Notes: generated by a model not told the origin, from the letters alone. A DNA stretch of 61,820 bases from CAWULT01 sp963923455 (GCA_963923455.1 CAWULT010000013.1:1-61820); one strand, 5' to 3'. Positions 36,825 to 45,888 are shown, counted from the first letter of the stretch. Numbers and translations: made by a program.

Positions 36825-37700
36825 GTGACGACCGACGCCCGTCTCCTCGACCTGGCCGCGCGACTGCGGGTCGCGTCCCGGGTCACCGTGCTGACGGGGG
36901 CCGGCGTGTCCGCGGCCAGCGGCGTGCCGACCTTCCGCGGGCCGGATGGGCTGTGGCGATCGTACCGGCCCGAAACGCTCGCGACGCCGGAGGCGTTTCG
37001 CGCGGACCCGCGGCTCGTCTGGGAGTGGTACGGGTGGCGCCGTGAGCGCGTGGCCGCGTGTGCGCCCAACCCCGCGCACGAGGTGCTCGCACGGTGGGCG
37101 CGCGAGCGCGGCACCACGGTGGTGACGCAGAACGTCGACGACCTCCATGTCCGTGCCGGCACCCCGGGGCTCGTCCGGCTGCACGGGTCTCTGTGGGAGC
37201 TTCGGTGCTCGGGACTCCAGGTTCCCGTGGACGGCGCGAGCATCGATCCCGAGCCGGACTGTCGGGTGAAAGACGACAGATCGCCGGAATATCCACACAT
37301 CGCCGGCCTGGCGAGGGTAACGGCCGTGCCCTGCCTGGCCGGCCAGCGCCCGTGGCGCGACGAGCGGGTCCCGCTGGGCGCTGGCCTGCCCCGGTGCCCG
37401 CACTGCGGCCGGCTGGCTCGTCCGGCCATCGTCTGGTTCGGGGAGGCGCTCGACGAGGCGGACGTCGCGGAGGCGCTCGCGGCCACGGATTGTGACGTGT
37501 TTCTGGCCGTCGGCACCTCCGCCGTCGTGCATCCCGCGGCCGGCCTCGTGCACGAGGCGCGGCGGCGCGGGGCGTGGACGGCCGAGATCAATGCCGACGC
37601 CACCCCGGTCTCGACCCAGGTGCACCTCGCCATCGAGGGCCGCGCCGAAGCCGTCCTGCCCGCGGTGGACGGCCTCCTCGCCCGACAGCCCGGACGCTGA
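36825..37700 (+). CDS. cobB: Sir2-family NAD-dependent deacylase (SIRT5/CobB class III) with a zinc-loop insertion
   Basis: A 291-residue sirtuin. NAD site: LTGAGVSAASGVPTFRG near 25-41; class III marker Y-x2-R in WEWYGWRRERV near 73-80, which recognises succinyl/malonyl lysine; TQNVDDLH near 104 and the catalytic His in VRLHGSLWELRC near 122. The zinc ribbon is unusual: after the first Cys (RCSGL, lacking the usual second Cys of a CxxC) there is an extra stretch of about 40 residues (about 140-180, with single Cys in PDC and VPC) before the second pair CPHC near 192. The extra DNA (about 37230-37340) is lower in GC and contains CTGTCG-N9-CGACAG. Rest of fold (PAIVWFGE, VGTSAVVHPAAGL) is normal. 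Zinc binding may be altered. Confidence 0.88.
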   Translation: MTTDARLLDLAARLRVASRVTVLTGAGVSAASGVPTFRGPDGLWRSYRPETLATPEAFRADPRLVWEWYGWRRERVAACAPNPAHEVLARWARERGTTVVTQNVDDLHVRAGTPGLVRLHGSLWELRCSGLQVPVDGASIDPEPDCRVKDDRSPEYPHIAGLARVTAVPCLAGQRPWRDERVPLGAGLPRCPHCGRLARPAIVWFGEALDEADVAEALAATDCDVFLAVGTSAVVHPAAGLVHEARRRGAWTAEINADATPVSTQVHLAIEGRAEAVLPAVDGLLARQPGR

Positions 37701-37753
37701 CCCGCCCTCCCAGGCCGGCGCGCCGCCCGCACGGCGGCTGGCACGGTCCTCGC

Positions 37754-37793
37754 AGTATCTTTGCGGTCGAGATACTTTGATGTCGAAGTATCT
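37754..37793. promoter_or_regulatory. MarR-type operator cluster
   Basis: Three alternating 7-bp half sites, AGTATCT (37754-37760), AGATACT (37770-37776) and AGTATCT (37787-37793), form two inverted repeats; the second is perfect over 8 bases each side (AGATACTT-N8-AAGTATCT) with the MarR-like core TTTGATGTCGAA. The cluster lies just upstream of the MarR gene of the efflux operon and overlaps possible -10 boxes (TATCTT, TACTTT), so autorepression and control of the pump are likely. Confidence 0.65.
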
Positions 37794-37818
37794 GGCGAGC
37801 TCCGAATCCCCGCATACC

Positions 37819-38442
37819 ATGACTCACGCCGACACGCCGAAGAAGAAGGCCGTCCGTCCGTCACGCGCCCGGCTGCTCAAGGCTCTCGACGAGGCCACCC
37901 GCAAGATGGGCGCCCAGGCCGTGCTGATCAGCGACCTCGTGGCGACGCGCGTCGGCCTGAACTCGACCGACCTCGAGTGCCTGGACCTGCTGTATCTGGC
38001 CGGCTCGTCGACGGCCGGCCAGCTGTCGGCCCACACGGGCCTGACGACGGGCGCCACCACGGCCGCGATCGATCGGCTCGAGCGCGCCGGATTCGTCCGC
38101 CGGCGCCGCGATCCGCAGGACCGGCGTGTCGTGCTGGTCGAGTTCGTCGAGTCGAGCGTGCGGCTGGTCGAGCCGATGTATCAGCCGCTCATCGAATTCA
38201 TGGCGCGCGTCAACCGGCGCTACTCCGACGAGGAGCTGGCGACCGTCGTCGACTACCTGTCGCGGGCGCTCGAGGCGGGCGCCGCGCACGTGAGCTGGCT
38301 GCAGACCCAGCCGGCCGTGTCACGCCACCACTGCCGGCAGGGTGTGGCCGGGCCCGTGCCCTCGGGGGTGGCCGCGCAGCGGACGCGCCCGGGAGGCCGG
38401 CGCGGAGCGGGTGCGGCGGCTGCGCCGCACGAGGCGCGATAG
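37819..38442 (+). CDS. MarR-family transcriptional regulator
   Basis: A 207-residue regulator. The winged helix-turn-helix covers residues about 35-105: NSTDLECLDLLYLAGSSTAGQLSAHTGLTTGATTAAIDRLERAGFVRRRRDPQDRRVVLVE contains the recognition helix (TTGATTAAIDRLE) and the DxRxRR-type wing (RDPQDRRVV). Flanking helices mediate dimerisation. The last 35 residues are Arg/Ala/Gly rich and may be disordered. ATG at 37819 preferred; an in-frame ATG at 37780 lies inside the operator palindrome. First gene of the marR-OMF-adaptor-RND operon, 11 bases before the outer-membrane factor. Confidence 0.9.
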   Translation: MTHADTPKKKAVRPSRARLLKALDEATRKMGAQAVLISDLVATRVGLNSTDLECLDLLYLAGSSTAGQLSAHTGLTTGATTAAIDRLERAGFVRRRRDPQDRRVVLVEFVESSVRLVEPMYQPLIEFMARVNRRYSDEELATVVDYLSRALEAGAAHVSWLQTQPAVSRHHCRQGVAGPVPSGVAAQRTRPGGRRGAGAAAAPHEAR

Positions 38443-38453
38443 GGGACCGTGCG

Positions 38454-40079
38454 ATGTCCGCCGCAGCCGCATTCGAGGAACGAGCCGTGATTCGTCGTCT
38501 TCCAGGTATGGCCCCGCGCAGGAGTCTGGTGCTCGCGTGTGCGGCCTTCGTCGTGGCCGCCGCGTCGGGTGTCGTGTCGGCCCAGGGCGAGGCTCCGGCC
38601 GGACCGCTGTCGCTCGAGCAGGTGCTGCGGCTCGCGGAGGAGCGCAGCGAGTCGATCGCGATCGCCAGGGTGGCCCTGACGCGCAACGATGGCGACCTGA
38701 AGCGCACCCGCAGCACGCGGTACCCGCAGCTCACCGCCACCGCCACCTACGAGCGGTCGCTGGCCAACGAGTTCCAGGGCGTCTTCGACAACCTCGACTT
38801 CGGAGGCGGGAGCAGCGCCGGCAACGGGTCGAGCGGCTCCGGCGACGGAGGCAGCGGGTCTGGCGACCTGAGCAACCTCCCGTTCGGGCGGGCCAACACG
38901 TGGCGCGCCACCCTCGCGTTCTCGCAGACGCTCTATTCGGGTGGCCGCCAGCAGCTGCAGGAGTCGCTCGTCGGGATGAGCCGCGAGACGGCGGACCAGA
39001 GCGTGCGGACGGCCCGGGGTCAGCTGCTGTTCGACGTCACGCAGGCGTACTACGACGCCGTGCTGACCGAGCGGCTGGTCGCGATTGCCGAGGCCACGCG
39101 CGAGCAGGCCGATGCCACGTTGCGGCAGACGCAGGCCGGATTCGACGCGGGTACCCAGCCGGAGTTCGAGGTGCTGCGAGCGCGCGTCAGCCGCGACAAC
39201 CAGACGCCGGCCGTCATCCGCGCGCGCGCGACGCGCGACGTCGCGCTGCTGCGGCTGAAGCAGATGCTCGAGCTGCCGGTCGACTACGACCTGCGGCTCT
39301 CCGACGGCCTCGACGACGCGCGCCTGCCGCCGCCCTCGCCGTTCGCCGAGCCGGTGGTCGCCGTGGAGACGGCGATGGAGCGCGCGACGCAGGCCCCCGC
39401 CGGGCTGCCGGCCGGCGTGCCGCTGCCGGATCGGACGGCGGTGGCCCAGGCGGAAACCGCCGTACGGCTGCGGGAGGCCTCGGTGAAGCTCACGGAGGCG
39501 CAGCGGCGGCCGAGCCTGGCGTTCACGTCGACGCTGAGCCGCATTGCGTTTCCGTCCGGCGCGTTTCCGACCTTCGATCGGATGAACTGGGCCGTCGGCG
39601 CCAACGTCAGCCTGCCGATCCTGACCGGGGGCCGGCAGAAGGGCGACGAGATGGTGGCGCGGGCCGACCTCGAACAGGCGCGGATCCAGCACAAGCAGGT
39701 GCAGGAGCTCGCGGCGCTCGAGACCCGCTCCGCGTGGGCGGAGCTGCTGGCCGCGCGCGCCGCGTGGGTGGCGAGCGCCGGCACCGTGGAGCAGGCCACG
39801 CGTGCGTACGACATCGCCGACGTGCGGTACCGCGCCGGCGTGTCGACGCAGCTGGAGCTCTCGGACGCGCGGCTGCTGCTGCAGCAGGCCGAGGCCAACC
39901 GCGCGCAGGCCGCGCGCGACCTTCAGGTGGCGCGGGCGCGGGTGGCGCTGCTGCCGACCCTGCCGCTCGGCGGGGCCACCGGCACGGCGCCGCGAACGAC
40001 GGCGGCGTCGGCACAGACGGGCACGACGCAGGTGACGACGGCCGCGCAGCCGGGCGGCCAGCAGGCAGGGACACGATAG
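38454..40079 (+). CDS. TolC-family outer membrane efflux factor
   Basis: A 541-residue outer-membrane factor with signal sequence around residues 18-40 (RRSLVLACAAFVVAAASGVVSAQG). Two OEP repeats: SLEQVLRLAEERSESIAIARVALTRNDGDLKRTRSTRYPQLTATATYER begins the first and TAVAQAETAVRLREASVKLTEAQRRPSLAFT the second, with coiled-coil helices in between. A Gly/Ser-rich insertion (GGGSSAGNGSSGSGDGGSGSGD, about residues 112-134) occupies the first extracellular loop. Forms the exit duct of the tripartite pump. Weak ribosome-binding site (GGGGA). Its TAG overlaps the GTG of the adaptor gene by one base. Confidence 0.92.
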   Translation: MSAAAAFEERAVIRRLPGMAPRRSLVLACAAFVVAAASGVVSAQGEAPAGPLSLEQVLRLAEERSESIAIARVALTRNDGDLKRTRSTRYPQLTATATYERSLANEFQGVFDNLDFGGGSSAGNGSSGSGDGGSGSGDLSNLPFGRANTWRATLAFSQTLYSGGRQQLQESLVGMSRETADQSVRTARGQLLFDVTQAYYDAVLTERLVAIAEATREQADATLRQTQAGFDAGTQPEFEVLRARVSRDNQTPAVIRARATRDVALLRLKQMLELPVDYDLRLSDGLDDARLPPPSPFAEPVVAVETAMERATQAPAGLPAGVPLPDRTAVAQAETAVRLREASVKLTEAQRRPSLAFTSTLSRIAFPSGAFPTFDRMNWAVGANVSLPILTGGRQKGDEMVARADLEQARIQHKQVQELAALETRSAWAELLAARAAWVASAGTVEQATRAYDIADVRYRAGVSTQLELSDARLLLQQAEANRAQAARDLQVARARVALLPTLPLGGATGTAPRTTAASAQTGTTQVTTAAQPGGQQAGTR

Positions 40080-41212
40080 TGACGAACCTCATCGCAGTGG
40101 AACGGAATGGACGGCCCGCGGGTGCGGCCCGCGCGCGTCTGGTGGTGATCGGTCTGGCGGCGGCGCTGGCGTCCGCGGCGGCGTGCCGCCAGGTCGAGCC
40201 CCCTCCGCCGTCGGAGCCGTCGGCGGTGCGCATCGGCCCCGAGAACGTCGTAACGGTCGCATCGGGCACGGTCGTCGTCGGCCCGATCATCTCCGGCGAG
40301 CTGAAGGCGGCCCGCGAGGCGACGATTCGCGCCGAGCTCGGCGGCTCGATGCTGGAGGTCGCCGTCGAGGAAGGCCAGAGCATCTCGCGCGGAACGCTGC
40401 TCGGCCGCATCGAGACGCGCACGCTCGACGACGCGCGGCAGTCGGCCAGCTCCGCGGTGCGCTCGGCCGAGAACCAGGTCGCCCTCGCACAGCGCGAGGT
40501 GGAGCGTACGCAGAAGCTGGTGACCGCCGGTGCGCTCGCCGAGCGCGACCTCGACGTCGTCCGCAACAACGTGTCGATGGCCGAGGCGCAGCTGGCCGAC
40601 GCCCGCGCGCGTCTCGCCAGCGCCGAGCGGCAGCTCGGTGACGCGGTGCTGCGCGCGCCGTTTGCCGGCATCGTGTCCGACCGTGCCGTCAACGTCGGCG
40701 ACGTCGTCGGCCTCGGGACGGCCCTCTTCACGGTGATCGACCCGTCGTCCATGCGGCTCGAGGCGGCCGTCCCCTCGGAGGACCTGTCCCGATTGAAGGT
40801 CGGGGCGACCGTCGAGTTCAAGGTGCGCGGCTACGACCAGACGTTCTCGGGGCGCATCGAGCGGATCGCGCCGCAGGCCGACCCGGCGACGCGCCAGGTG
40901 CCGATCTTCGTCGCGATCCCGAACGTCGGCGGCCGCCTGGTGGCGGGCCTCTTCGCCGAGGGGCGCGTGATCAGCCAGTCGGCGAGCGGCCTCGTCGTGC
41001 CCATCAACGCGGTCAACACGCTCGGCGACGCGCCGTGGGTGCTGAAGGTGGCCGGCGGCAGGACCGAGCGCGTGCCGGTCACGCTCGGCCTGCGCGACCC
41101 GCGCACCGAGCAGGTGCAGGTGTCGTCGGGCGTCGCCGAGGGCGACACCCTGCTGCGCGGCGCGGCGCAGGGCATCACGCCCGGCACCACCGTGCAGGTC
41201 GGAGGCCGCTGA
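40079..41212 (+). CDS. RND efflux periplasmic adaptor (membrane fusion protein)
   Basis: A 377-residue lipoprotein: hydrophobic signal and lipobox (VVIGLAAALASAAAC, Cys near 38). Beta-barrel/lipoyl (SGELKAAREATIRAELGGSMLEVAVEEGQSISRGTLLGRIE and VLRAPFAGIVSDRAVNVGDVVGLGTALFTV) surround an alpha-hairpin (residues about 110-185, ARQSASSAVRSAENQVALAQREVERTQKLV...). The C-terminal membrane-proximal domain follows. It links the RND pump with the outer-membrane factor. GTG start at 40079 chosen because it overlaps the OMF stop (TAGTG), giving coupling, and because the lipobox is then correctly placed. Confidence 0.92.
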   Translation: MTNLIAVERNGRPAGAARARLVVIGLAAALASAAACRQVEPPPPSEPSAVRIGPENVVTVASGTVVVGPIISGELKAAREATIRAELGGSMLEVAVEEGQSISRGTLLGRIETRTLDDARQSASSAVRSAENQVALAQREVERTQKLVTAGALAERDLDVVRNNVSMAEAQLADARARLASAERQLGDAVLRAPFAGIVSDRAVNVGDVVGLGTALFTVIDPSSMRLEAAVPSEDLSRLKVGATVEFKVRGYDQTFSGRIERIAPQADPATRQVPIFVAIPNVGGRLVAGLFAEGRVISQSASGLVVPINAVNTLGDAPWVLKVAGGRTERVPVTLGLRDPRTEQVQVSSGVAEGDTLLRGAAQGITPGTTVQVGGR

Positions 41213-41234
41213 GCCTCAGCGAGCGAAGGATTCC

Positions 41235-44200
41235 ATGTACATCTCCGACACCGCCATCAAGCGTCCCGTGCTCACGGTCGTCGCCATGCTCGTCTGCGTG
41301 GTGTTCGGCGTCGTGGCCCTCTTCCAGCTCGACACGGACGAGTATCCGGAGATCGACGCCCCCGTGGTCGTCGTCGCCGTGCCGTACCCCGGCGCCTCGC
41401 CCGACGTGGTCGAGCGCGAGGTGATCGACCCGATCGAGGAGGCCATCTCCGGCATCAGCGGCATCGACCGGATGCGCTCGAGCTCGCTCGACAGCTTCGG
41501 CAACATCGTCGTCGAGTTCGACTTCTCGAAGGACCCCCGGCTGGCGACGCAGGAGATCCGCGACAAGATCTCCGGCATCCGGAACGACCTGCCACCGGAG
41601 ATGGAGGAGCCGGTCCTCACGCAGTTCGATCCCGCGGACCGGCCGATCGTCTCGCTGACGCTGTCCTCGCCGGCGCTCACGGGCGCCGAGCTGACGCGCC
41701 TGGTCGACCCCGACATCACCCGGCAGCTGCGCGGCATCAGCGGCGTCGCAACCGTGAACCTGTCCGGTGCGATCGAGCGCGAGCTCGTCGTCGAGATCCG
41801 CCCGAAGGACCTGCAGGCGATGGGCGTCAGCGTGGGTCAGGCCGTGGCGGCGCTGCAGGCCCAGAACCTCGCCGTGCCGGTGGGCCGGCTCGAAGGCCAG
41901 CTCGACGAGCGGACGATCCGCCTGAAGGGCCGGCTCGAGGGCCCGGCGGAGTTCAAGCAGCTCATCGTGTCGCAGGCAGGGGGGCGCATCGTCCGGCTGG
42001 GCGACCTGGCCGACGTGCGCGACGCCACCGAGGAGCCGCGCTCGGCCGCGATGTACAACGACGATCGCGCGGTCGGCATCGACATCCTGAAGTCGACCGG
42101 CTTCAGCACGACCGCGGTCGCGGACGAGGTCCGCCGGCGCGTCGCCGAGATCCAGAAGACCCTGCCGGCCGGCGTCACGCTGCGCGTGGTGCAGGACGCC
42201 GGCGAGCGCGTGTCGGCGTCGGTCTCGAGCGTCGAGCAGGCGCTCATCGAGGGCGCCGCGCTCACCGTGGCCGTCGTGTTCCTCTTCCTGAACTCGTGGC
42301 GGTCGACGGTCATCACCGGCCTGGCGCTGCCCGTGTCGGTACTGGCCTCGTTCGTGGCGGTGTGGGCCTACGGCTTCACGCTGAACACCATGTCGCTGCT
42401 CGGCCTGTCGCTCGCAATCGGCATCCTGATCGACGACGCGATCGTCGTGCGCGAGAACATCGTGCGGCACGTCGAGATGGGCAAGGACCACTACAAGGCC
42501 GCCTTCGACGGCACCGACGAGATCGGCCTGGCCGTGACGGCGACGACGCTGTCGATCGTCGTGGTGTTCATCCCGATCGCGTTCCTCGGCGGCATCGCCG
42601 GCCAGTGGTTCAAGCCGTTCGGGCTGACGATCGTGTGCTCGGTGCTGGTGTCGCTGTTCGTGTCGTTCTCGCTGGACCCGATGCTGTCGGCCTACTGGCC
42701 AGACCCGCACGTGGCGATGGCGAAGCGGCCGCTGCTGTCCCGGCTGCTCGGCCGCTTCAACGACTGGTTCGACCGCCAGGCCGACGGCTACAAGGGCGTG
42801 ATCGCGTGGGCGCTCGACCACCGCATCTCGATGGTGGCGCTGGCCACGCTCACCTTCGTCGTGGCGCTGGCGCTGCCGGCGATGGGCGTGATCGGCGCGG
42901 GCTTCGTGCCCGAGATGGACGAGTCGCAGTTCACGGTCGACCTCGACACGCCGCCGGGCTCGAACCTCGAGTACACGCGGCTCAAGGCCCAGGAAGTGGC
43001 GCGCATCGCCCGCACGCGCCCCGAGGTGGCCTACACGTATGCGAGCGTCGGCGGCCAGGGCGACGCGGTGGACGAGGGCACGGTGTTCGTGAAGCTGCTG
43101 CCGAAGGACCAGCGCTCGCGCTCGCAGGCGCAGGTGGTCAACGACATCCGCCGGGATCTGACCAGGCTGGCCGGCATGACCGCGTCGATCAGCACGGGCT
43201 TCAACCCTGGTGAGAAGCAGATCCAGCTCCAGGTGCGCGGGCAGGACATCCAGGTGCTGAACCGCGTCGCGCAGGCCGTCGCCGGCGAGATGCGGCAGGT
43301 GCCGGGGGCGGTGGACGTCGCGCTGTCGACGAAGGGCCAGAAGCCCGAGCTCGACGTGCAGATCGACCGCGGGCTGGCCGGGTCGCTCGGCGTGACGGTG
43401 GGGCAGGTGGCGCAGGCGCTGCGGCCGGCCTTCGCCGGCATCGACGTCGGGGACTGGATCGATCCGTCCGGCGAGACGCGCGACGTGACGGTACGCATCG
43501 CGCCGGAGTCGCGCACGGTCGTCGCGGACCTCGAGTCGCTGCCGCTGCTCGTCAGCGGGCCCCGCGGGCCGTCGACGGTGCCCCTCGGGCAGGTCGCGCG
43601 CGTCGTGCCGTCGATCGGGCCTGCCCGCATCGACCACCTGGATCGCGACCGCGTGATCAACGTGGAGGCCAATACCGAGAACCGGGCACTGTCGGAGGTG
43701 GTCAACGCGACGATGGCGCGCCTCGAGACGGCCGTGCCCCTGCCGGCCGGCTACACGATCAGCCAGGGCGGCGAGACGGAGCAGCAGCAGGAAATCTTCA
43801 CGCAGATGTTCGTCGCGATCGGCGTGGCGGTCCTGCTGATGTACTTCGTGCTGGTGGTGCAGTTCGGGTCGTTCCTCGAGCCGCTGTCGATCCTGCTGTC
43901 GTTGCCGCTGTCGCTCATCGGCGTCATGCTGGCCCTGCTCGTCGCGGGCGAGTCGCTGAACATCATGAGCATGATCGGCGTGATCCTGCTCGTGGGCATC
44001 GTGGCGAAGAACGCGATCCTGCTGATCGACTTCGCGAAGATGTCCGAGGACGCCGGCATGGACCGCCGCGAGGCCCTCATCCAGGCCGGCCGCGTGCGCC
44101 TGCGCCCGATCCTGATGACGACGTTCGCGCTCGTCGCGGGCATGGTGCCGGTGGCGCTCGGCCAGGGCGAGGGCGGCGACTTCCGGGCTCCGCTCGGCAT

Positions 44201-44381
44201 CACCGTGATCGGCGGCGTCGTGACCTCGACGCTGCTGACGCTGCTCGTGATCCCGACGGTCTACGAGATCATGGCCGATTCGCGCGATTGGCTGTTCGCC
44301 AGGTTCCGTGGGACGGCGCCGGCGAAGGCCAAGGCGGACGAGCACCAGGCGTCCGGCATCCCCGTTTCACACGCGCGCTGA
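41235..44381 (+). CDS. RND-family multidrug efflux transporter (HAE1 type)
   Basis: A 1048-residue inner-membrane proton antiporter. Starts MYISDTAIKRPVLTVVAMLVCVVFGVVALFQLDTDEYPEIDAPVV, the standard HAE1 N-terminus. Twelve helices in the 1+5, 1+5 pattern flank two large periplasmic porter/docking loops. TM4 has the proton-relay Asp pair in LIDDAIVVREN (near residue 400) and TM10 the Lys in GIVAKNAILLIDFAK (near 925). AAGGA lies 5 bases before the ATG. Substrate range cannot be predicted; the associated MarR regulator suggests aromatic or lipophilic toxins. Confidence 0.95.
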   Translation: MYISDTAIKRPVLTVVAMLVCVVFGVVALFQLDTDEYPEIDAPVVVVAVPYPGASPDVVEREVIDPIEEAISGISGIDRMRSSSLDSFGNIVVEFDFSKDPRLATQEIRDKISGIRNDLPPEMEEPVLTQFDPADRPIVSLTLSSPALTGAELTRLVDPDITRQLRGISGVATVNLSGAIERELVVEIRPKDLQAMGVSVGQAVAALQAQNLAVPVGRLEGQLDERTIRLKGRLEGPAEFKQLIVSQAGGRIVRLGDLADVRDATEEPRSAAMYNDDRAVGIDILKSTGFSTTAVADEVRRRVAEIQKTLPAGVTLRVVQDAGERVSASVSSVEQALIEGAALTVAVVFLFLNSWRSTVITGLALPVSVLASFVAVWAYGFTLNTMSLLGLSLAIGILIDDAIVVRENIVRHVEMGKDHYKAAFDGTDEIGLAVTATTLSIVVVFIPIAFLGGIAGQWFKPFGLTIVCSVLVSLFVSFSLDPMLSAYWPDPHVAMAKRPLLSRLLGRFNDWFDRQADGYKGVIAWALDHRISMVALATLTFVVALALPAMGVIGAGFVPEMDESQFTVDLDTPPGSNLEYTRLKAQEVARIARTRPEVAYTYASVGGQGDAVDEGTVFVKLLPKDQRSRSQAQVVNDIRRDLTRLAGMTASISTGFNPGEKQIQLQVRGQDIQVLNRVAQAVAGEMRQVPGAVDVALSTKGQKPELDVQIDRGLAGSLGVTVGQVAQALRPAFAGIDVGDWIDPSGETRDVTVRIAPESRTVVADLESLPLLVSGPRGPSTVPLGQVARVVPSIGPARIDHLDRDRVINVEANTENRALSEVVNATMARLETAVPLPAGYTISQGGETEQQQEIFTQMFVAIGVAVLLMYFVLVVQFGSFLEPLSILLSLPLSLIGVMLALLVAGESLNIMSMIGVILLVGIVAKNAILLIDFAKMSEDAGMDRREALIQAGRVRLRPILMTTFALVAGMVPVALGQGEGGDFRAPLGITVIGGVVTSTLLTLLVIPTVYEIMADSRDWLFARFRGTAPAKAKADEHQASGIPVSHAR

Positions 44382-44394
44382 CGCCTCGCCGCAC

Positions 44395-44400
44395 TAGAAT
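44395..44400 (+). promoter_or_regulatory. Leaderless-type -10 TAGAAT, 6 nt before hemQ ATG
   Basis: TAGAAT-CGCGGT-ATG. No Shine-Dalgarno sequence; the spacing is the same as for the sirtuin, PIG-L and kinase genes. Confidence 0.6.
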
Positions 44401-44406
44401 CGCGGT

Positions 44407-45225
44407 ATGCACAACCCGTTCGTTCCAGAGACCCTCGAAGGCTGGAGCCTGCTGCACCTGATGTACCGGGTCCGCTGGGACCGCCTGCGCGCACTGCCGG
44501 GCGCCGAACGCGGACGCCTCGCGCACGAGGCCATCCAGGCGCTCGTGACGCCCGAGGACGGCCCCACCGCCTTCGTGCAGATGCTCGGCCACAAGGCGGA
44601 CCTGATGTTCCTCTGCTTCCGCCGAAGCTTCGACCAGCTCGCGCAGGCGCAGCTGGCCCTGTCGCGCACCGCGCTCCACGAGCACCTCGAGCCCACGACC
44701 TCGTACGTCTCGGTCGTCGAGCTCGGGATGTACGAGATGACGGCCAAGATCCACGAGCAGCTCGGCGCGCAGCACAAGCCCGGCAGCGAGGAGTTCGCAC
44801 GCGCGTTCGACGCCGAGATGGAGACGCAGCGCGCCCGCGTGATGAACCGGCTGTTCATCGAGATTCCGAAGTGGCGCTACGTCTGCTTCTACCCGATGAA
44901 CAAGCGCCGCTCCGACGCGAACAACTGGTACTCGGAGTCGTTCGAGCGGCGCGCGAAGATGATGCGCGAGCACGGGATGATCGGCCGTCACTATTCCGGC
45001 AAGGTCACGCAGATCATCTCCGGCTCGATCGGCTACGACGACTGGGAGTGGGGCGTGGACCTGTTCGCGCAGGATCCGCTGGTGTTCAAGAAGCTCATCT
45101 ACGAGATGCGCTTCGACGAGGCGAGCGCGCGATTCGCCGAGTTCGGCCCGTTCTACACGGGACTGCAATTCGCGCCCGCCCACCTGCCCGACTACCTGGC
45201 TGGCCAGGTGCCGCCGCTCGAGTAG
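44407..45225 (+). CDS. hemQ: Coproheme decarboxylase HemQ (chlorite-dismutase family)
   Basis: A 272-residue enzyme that converts coproheme III to haem b, last step of the coproporphyrin-dependent pathway of Gram-positive and some other bacteria. The fold signature YVCFYPMNKRRSDANNWY near residue 158-176 contains the catalytic Tyr and Lys/Arg positions; the segment MMREHGMIGRHYSGKVTQIISGSIGYDDWEWGVDLFAQDPLVFKKLIYEMRFDEASARFAEFGPFYTG carries the proximal haem His and is highly typical. The Arg needed for chlorite dismutation is not evident. No other haem gene is adjacent. ATG decided by the TAGAAT box 6 bases upstream. Confidence 0.93.
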   Translation: MHNPFVPETLEGWSLLHLMYRVRWDRLRALPGAERGRLAHEAIQALVTPEDGPTAFVQMLGHKADLMFLCFRRSFDQLAQAQLALSRTALHEHLEPTTSYVSVVELGMYEMTAKIHEQLGAQHKPGSEEFARAFDAEMETQRARVMNRLFIEIPKWRYVCFYPMNKRRSDANNWYSESFERRAKMMREHGMIGRHYSGKVTQIISGSIGYDDWEWGVDLFAQDPLVFKKLIYEMRFDEASARFAEFGPFYTGLQFAPAHLPDYLAGQVPPLE

Positions 45226-45233
45226 CGGCGTTT

Positions 45234-45261
45234 CGCCCGCCGATTTCGTGATCGGGCGGCG
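45234..45261 (+). terminator. Possible terminator hairpin after hemQ
   Basis: CGCCCGCCGAT and ATCGGGCGGCG form an imperfect 11-bp stem (two mismatches) with a TTCGTG loop, followed by a weak T-rich stretch. Location just after the hemQ stop fits, but the U tract is poor. Confidence 0.35.
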
Positions 45262-45384
45262 GTTTCTGCAACGCCGCCTGCCCGTCCCGCTGCCATCGGG
45301 CGCGAAAAGCACGGAAACGGCGCGGCGGTTCGACGAGGGGCTGAGGCCCGGGAATTGCTCGCTCCTGAGGGGCGGGAGATTCTC

Positions 45385-45888
45385 ATGACCCCTCAGGAAG
45401 CCTTCGTCACGCGGTTGCGACGGCATCGCCAGCGCAACGGTATTGCCCTCGAGGACATTGCCGCCGCGACCCGGGTGAAGCGCGAGATGCTCGAGGCGCT
45501 CGAGCAGAACGATTTCGCCCAGTGGCCGCGGGGGCTCTACGCGCGGGCGTGGGTCCGCGCCTACGCGGGCGCCGTGGGCCTCGACCCCAGCGACACCGTC
45601 GACGAGTTCTGCCGGTTGTTTCCGAACGGGGACCGGCGCGGGCAGGGCACCGTCGAGGACATCGCCGCGATCGTGGCGAGCGCCTCGCACTACCGCGATG
45701 GTTTCGACCCTGGCCTGGAGCGGCGCGCCGACGTCAGGGCGGCCAATGCCGCGCAGCTGCCGTGGCACGCAGCCATCCGCGACGCCGTCCTGGCCCACGT
45801 GCGGCACGCGGGCGAGATGGTTGCCGAGGCCACCCGCAGCCTCTCGCGCACGCTGAAGCCCCGCGGCGTGGGCCCGCGCCAGCCGTAG
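45385..45888 (+). CDS. HTH (RodZ N-terminal-like) protein without membrane segment
   Basis: A 167-residue protein. Residues about 5-75 form an HTH_25-type domain: FVTRLRRHRQRNGIALEDIAAATRVKREMLEALEQNDFAQWPRGLYARAWVRAYAGAVGLDPSDTVDEFCRLFP is close to the cytoplasmic domain of the cytoskeletal protein RodZ. But no transmembrane helix or periplasmic domain follows; the remaining 90 residues are soluble, mildly basic and unknown. It may be a shortened RodZ-like or a stand-alone regulator. ATG at 45385 preceded by GGGAGA. Between hemQ and the methyltransferase on the same strand. Confidence 0.82.
   Translation: MTPQEAFVTRLRRHRQRNGIALEDIAAATRVKREMLEALEQNDFAQWPRGLYARAWVRAYAGAVGLDPSDTVDEFCRLFPNGDRRGQGTVEDIAAIVASASHYRDGFDPGLERRADVRAANAAQLPWHAAIRDAVLAHVRHAGEMVAEATRSLSRTLKPRGVGPRQP

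Noticed and set aside
44407..45225. Chlorite dismutase
   Set aside because: The YPMNKRR and EWGVDLF signatures are those of HemQ and the dismutase Arg is not evident.
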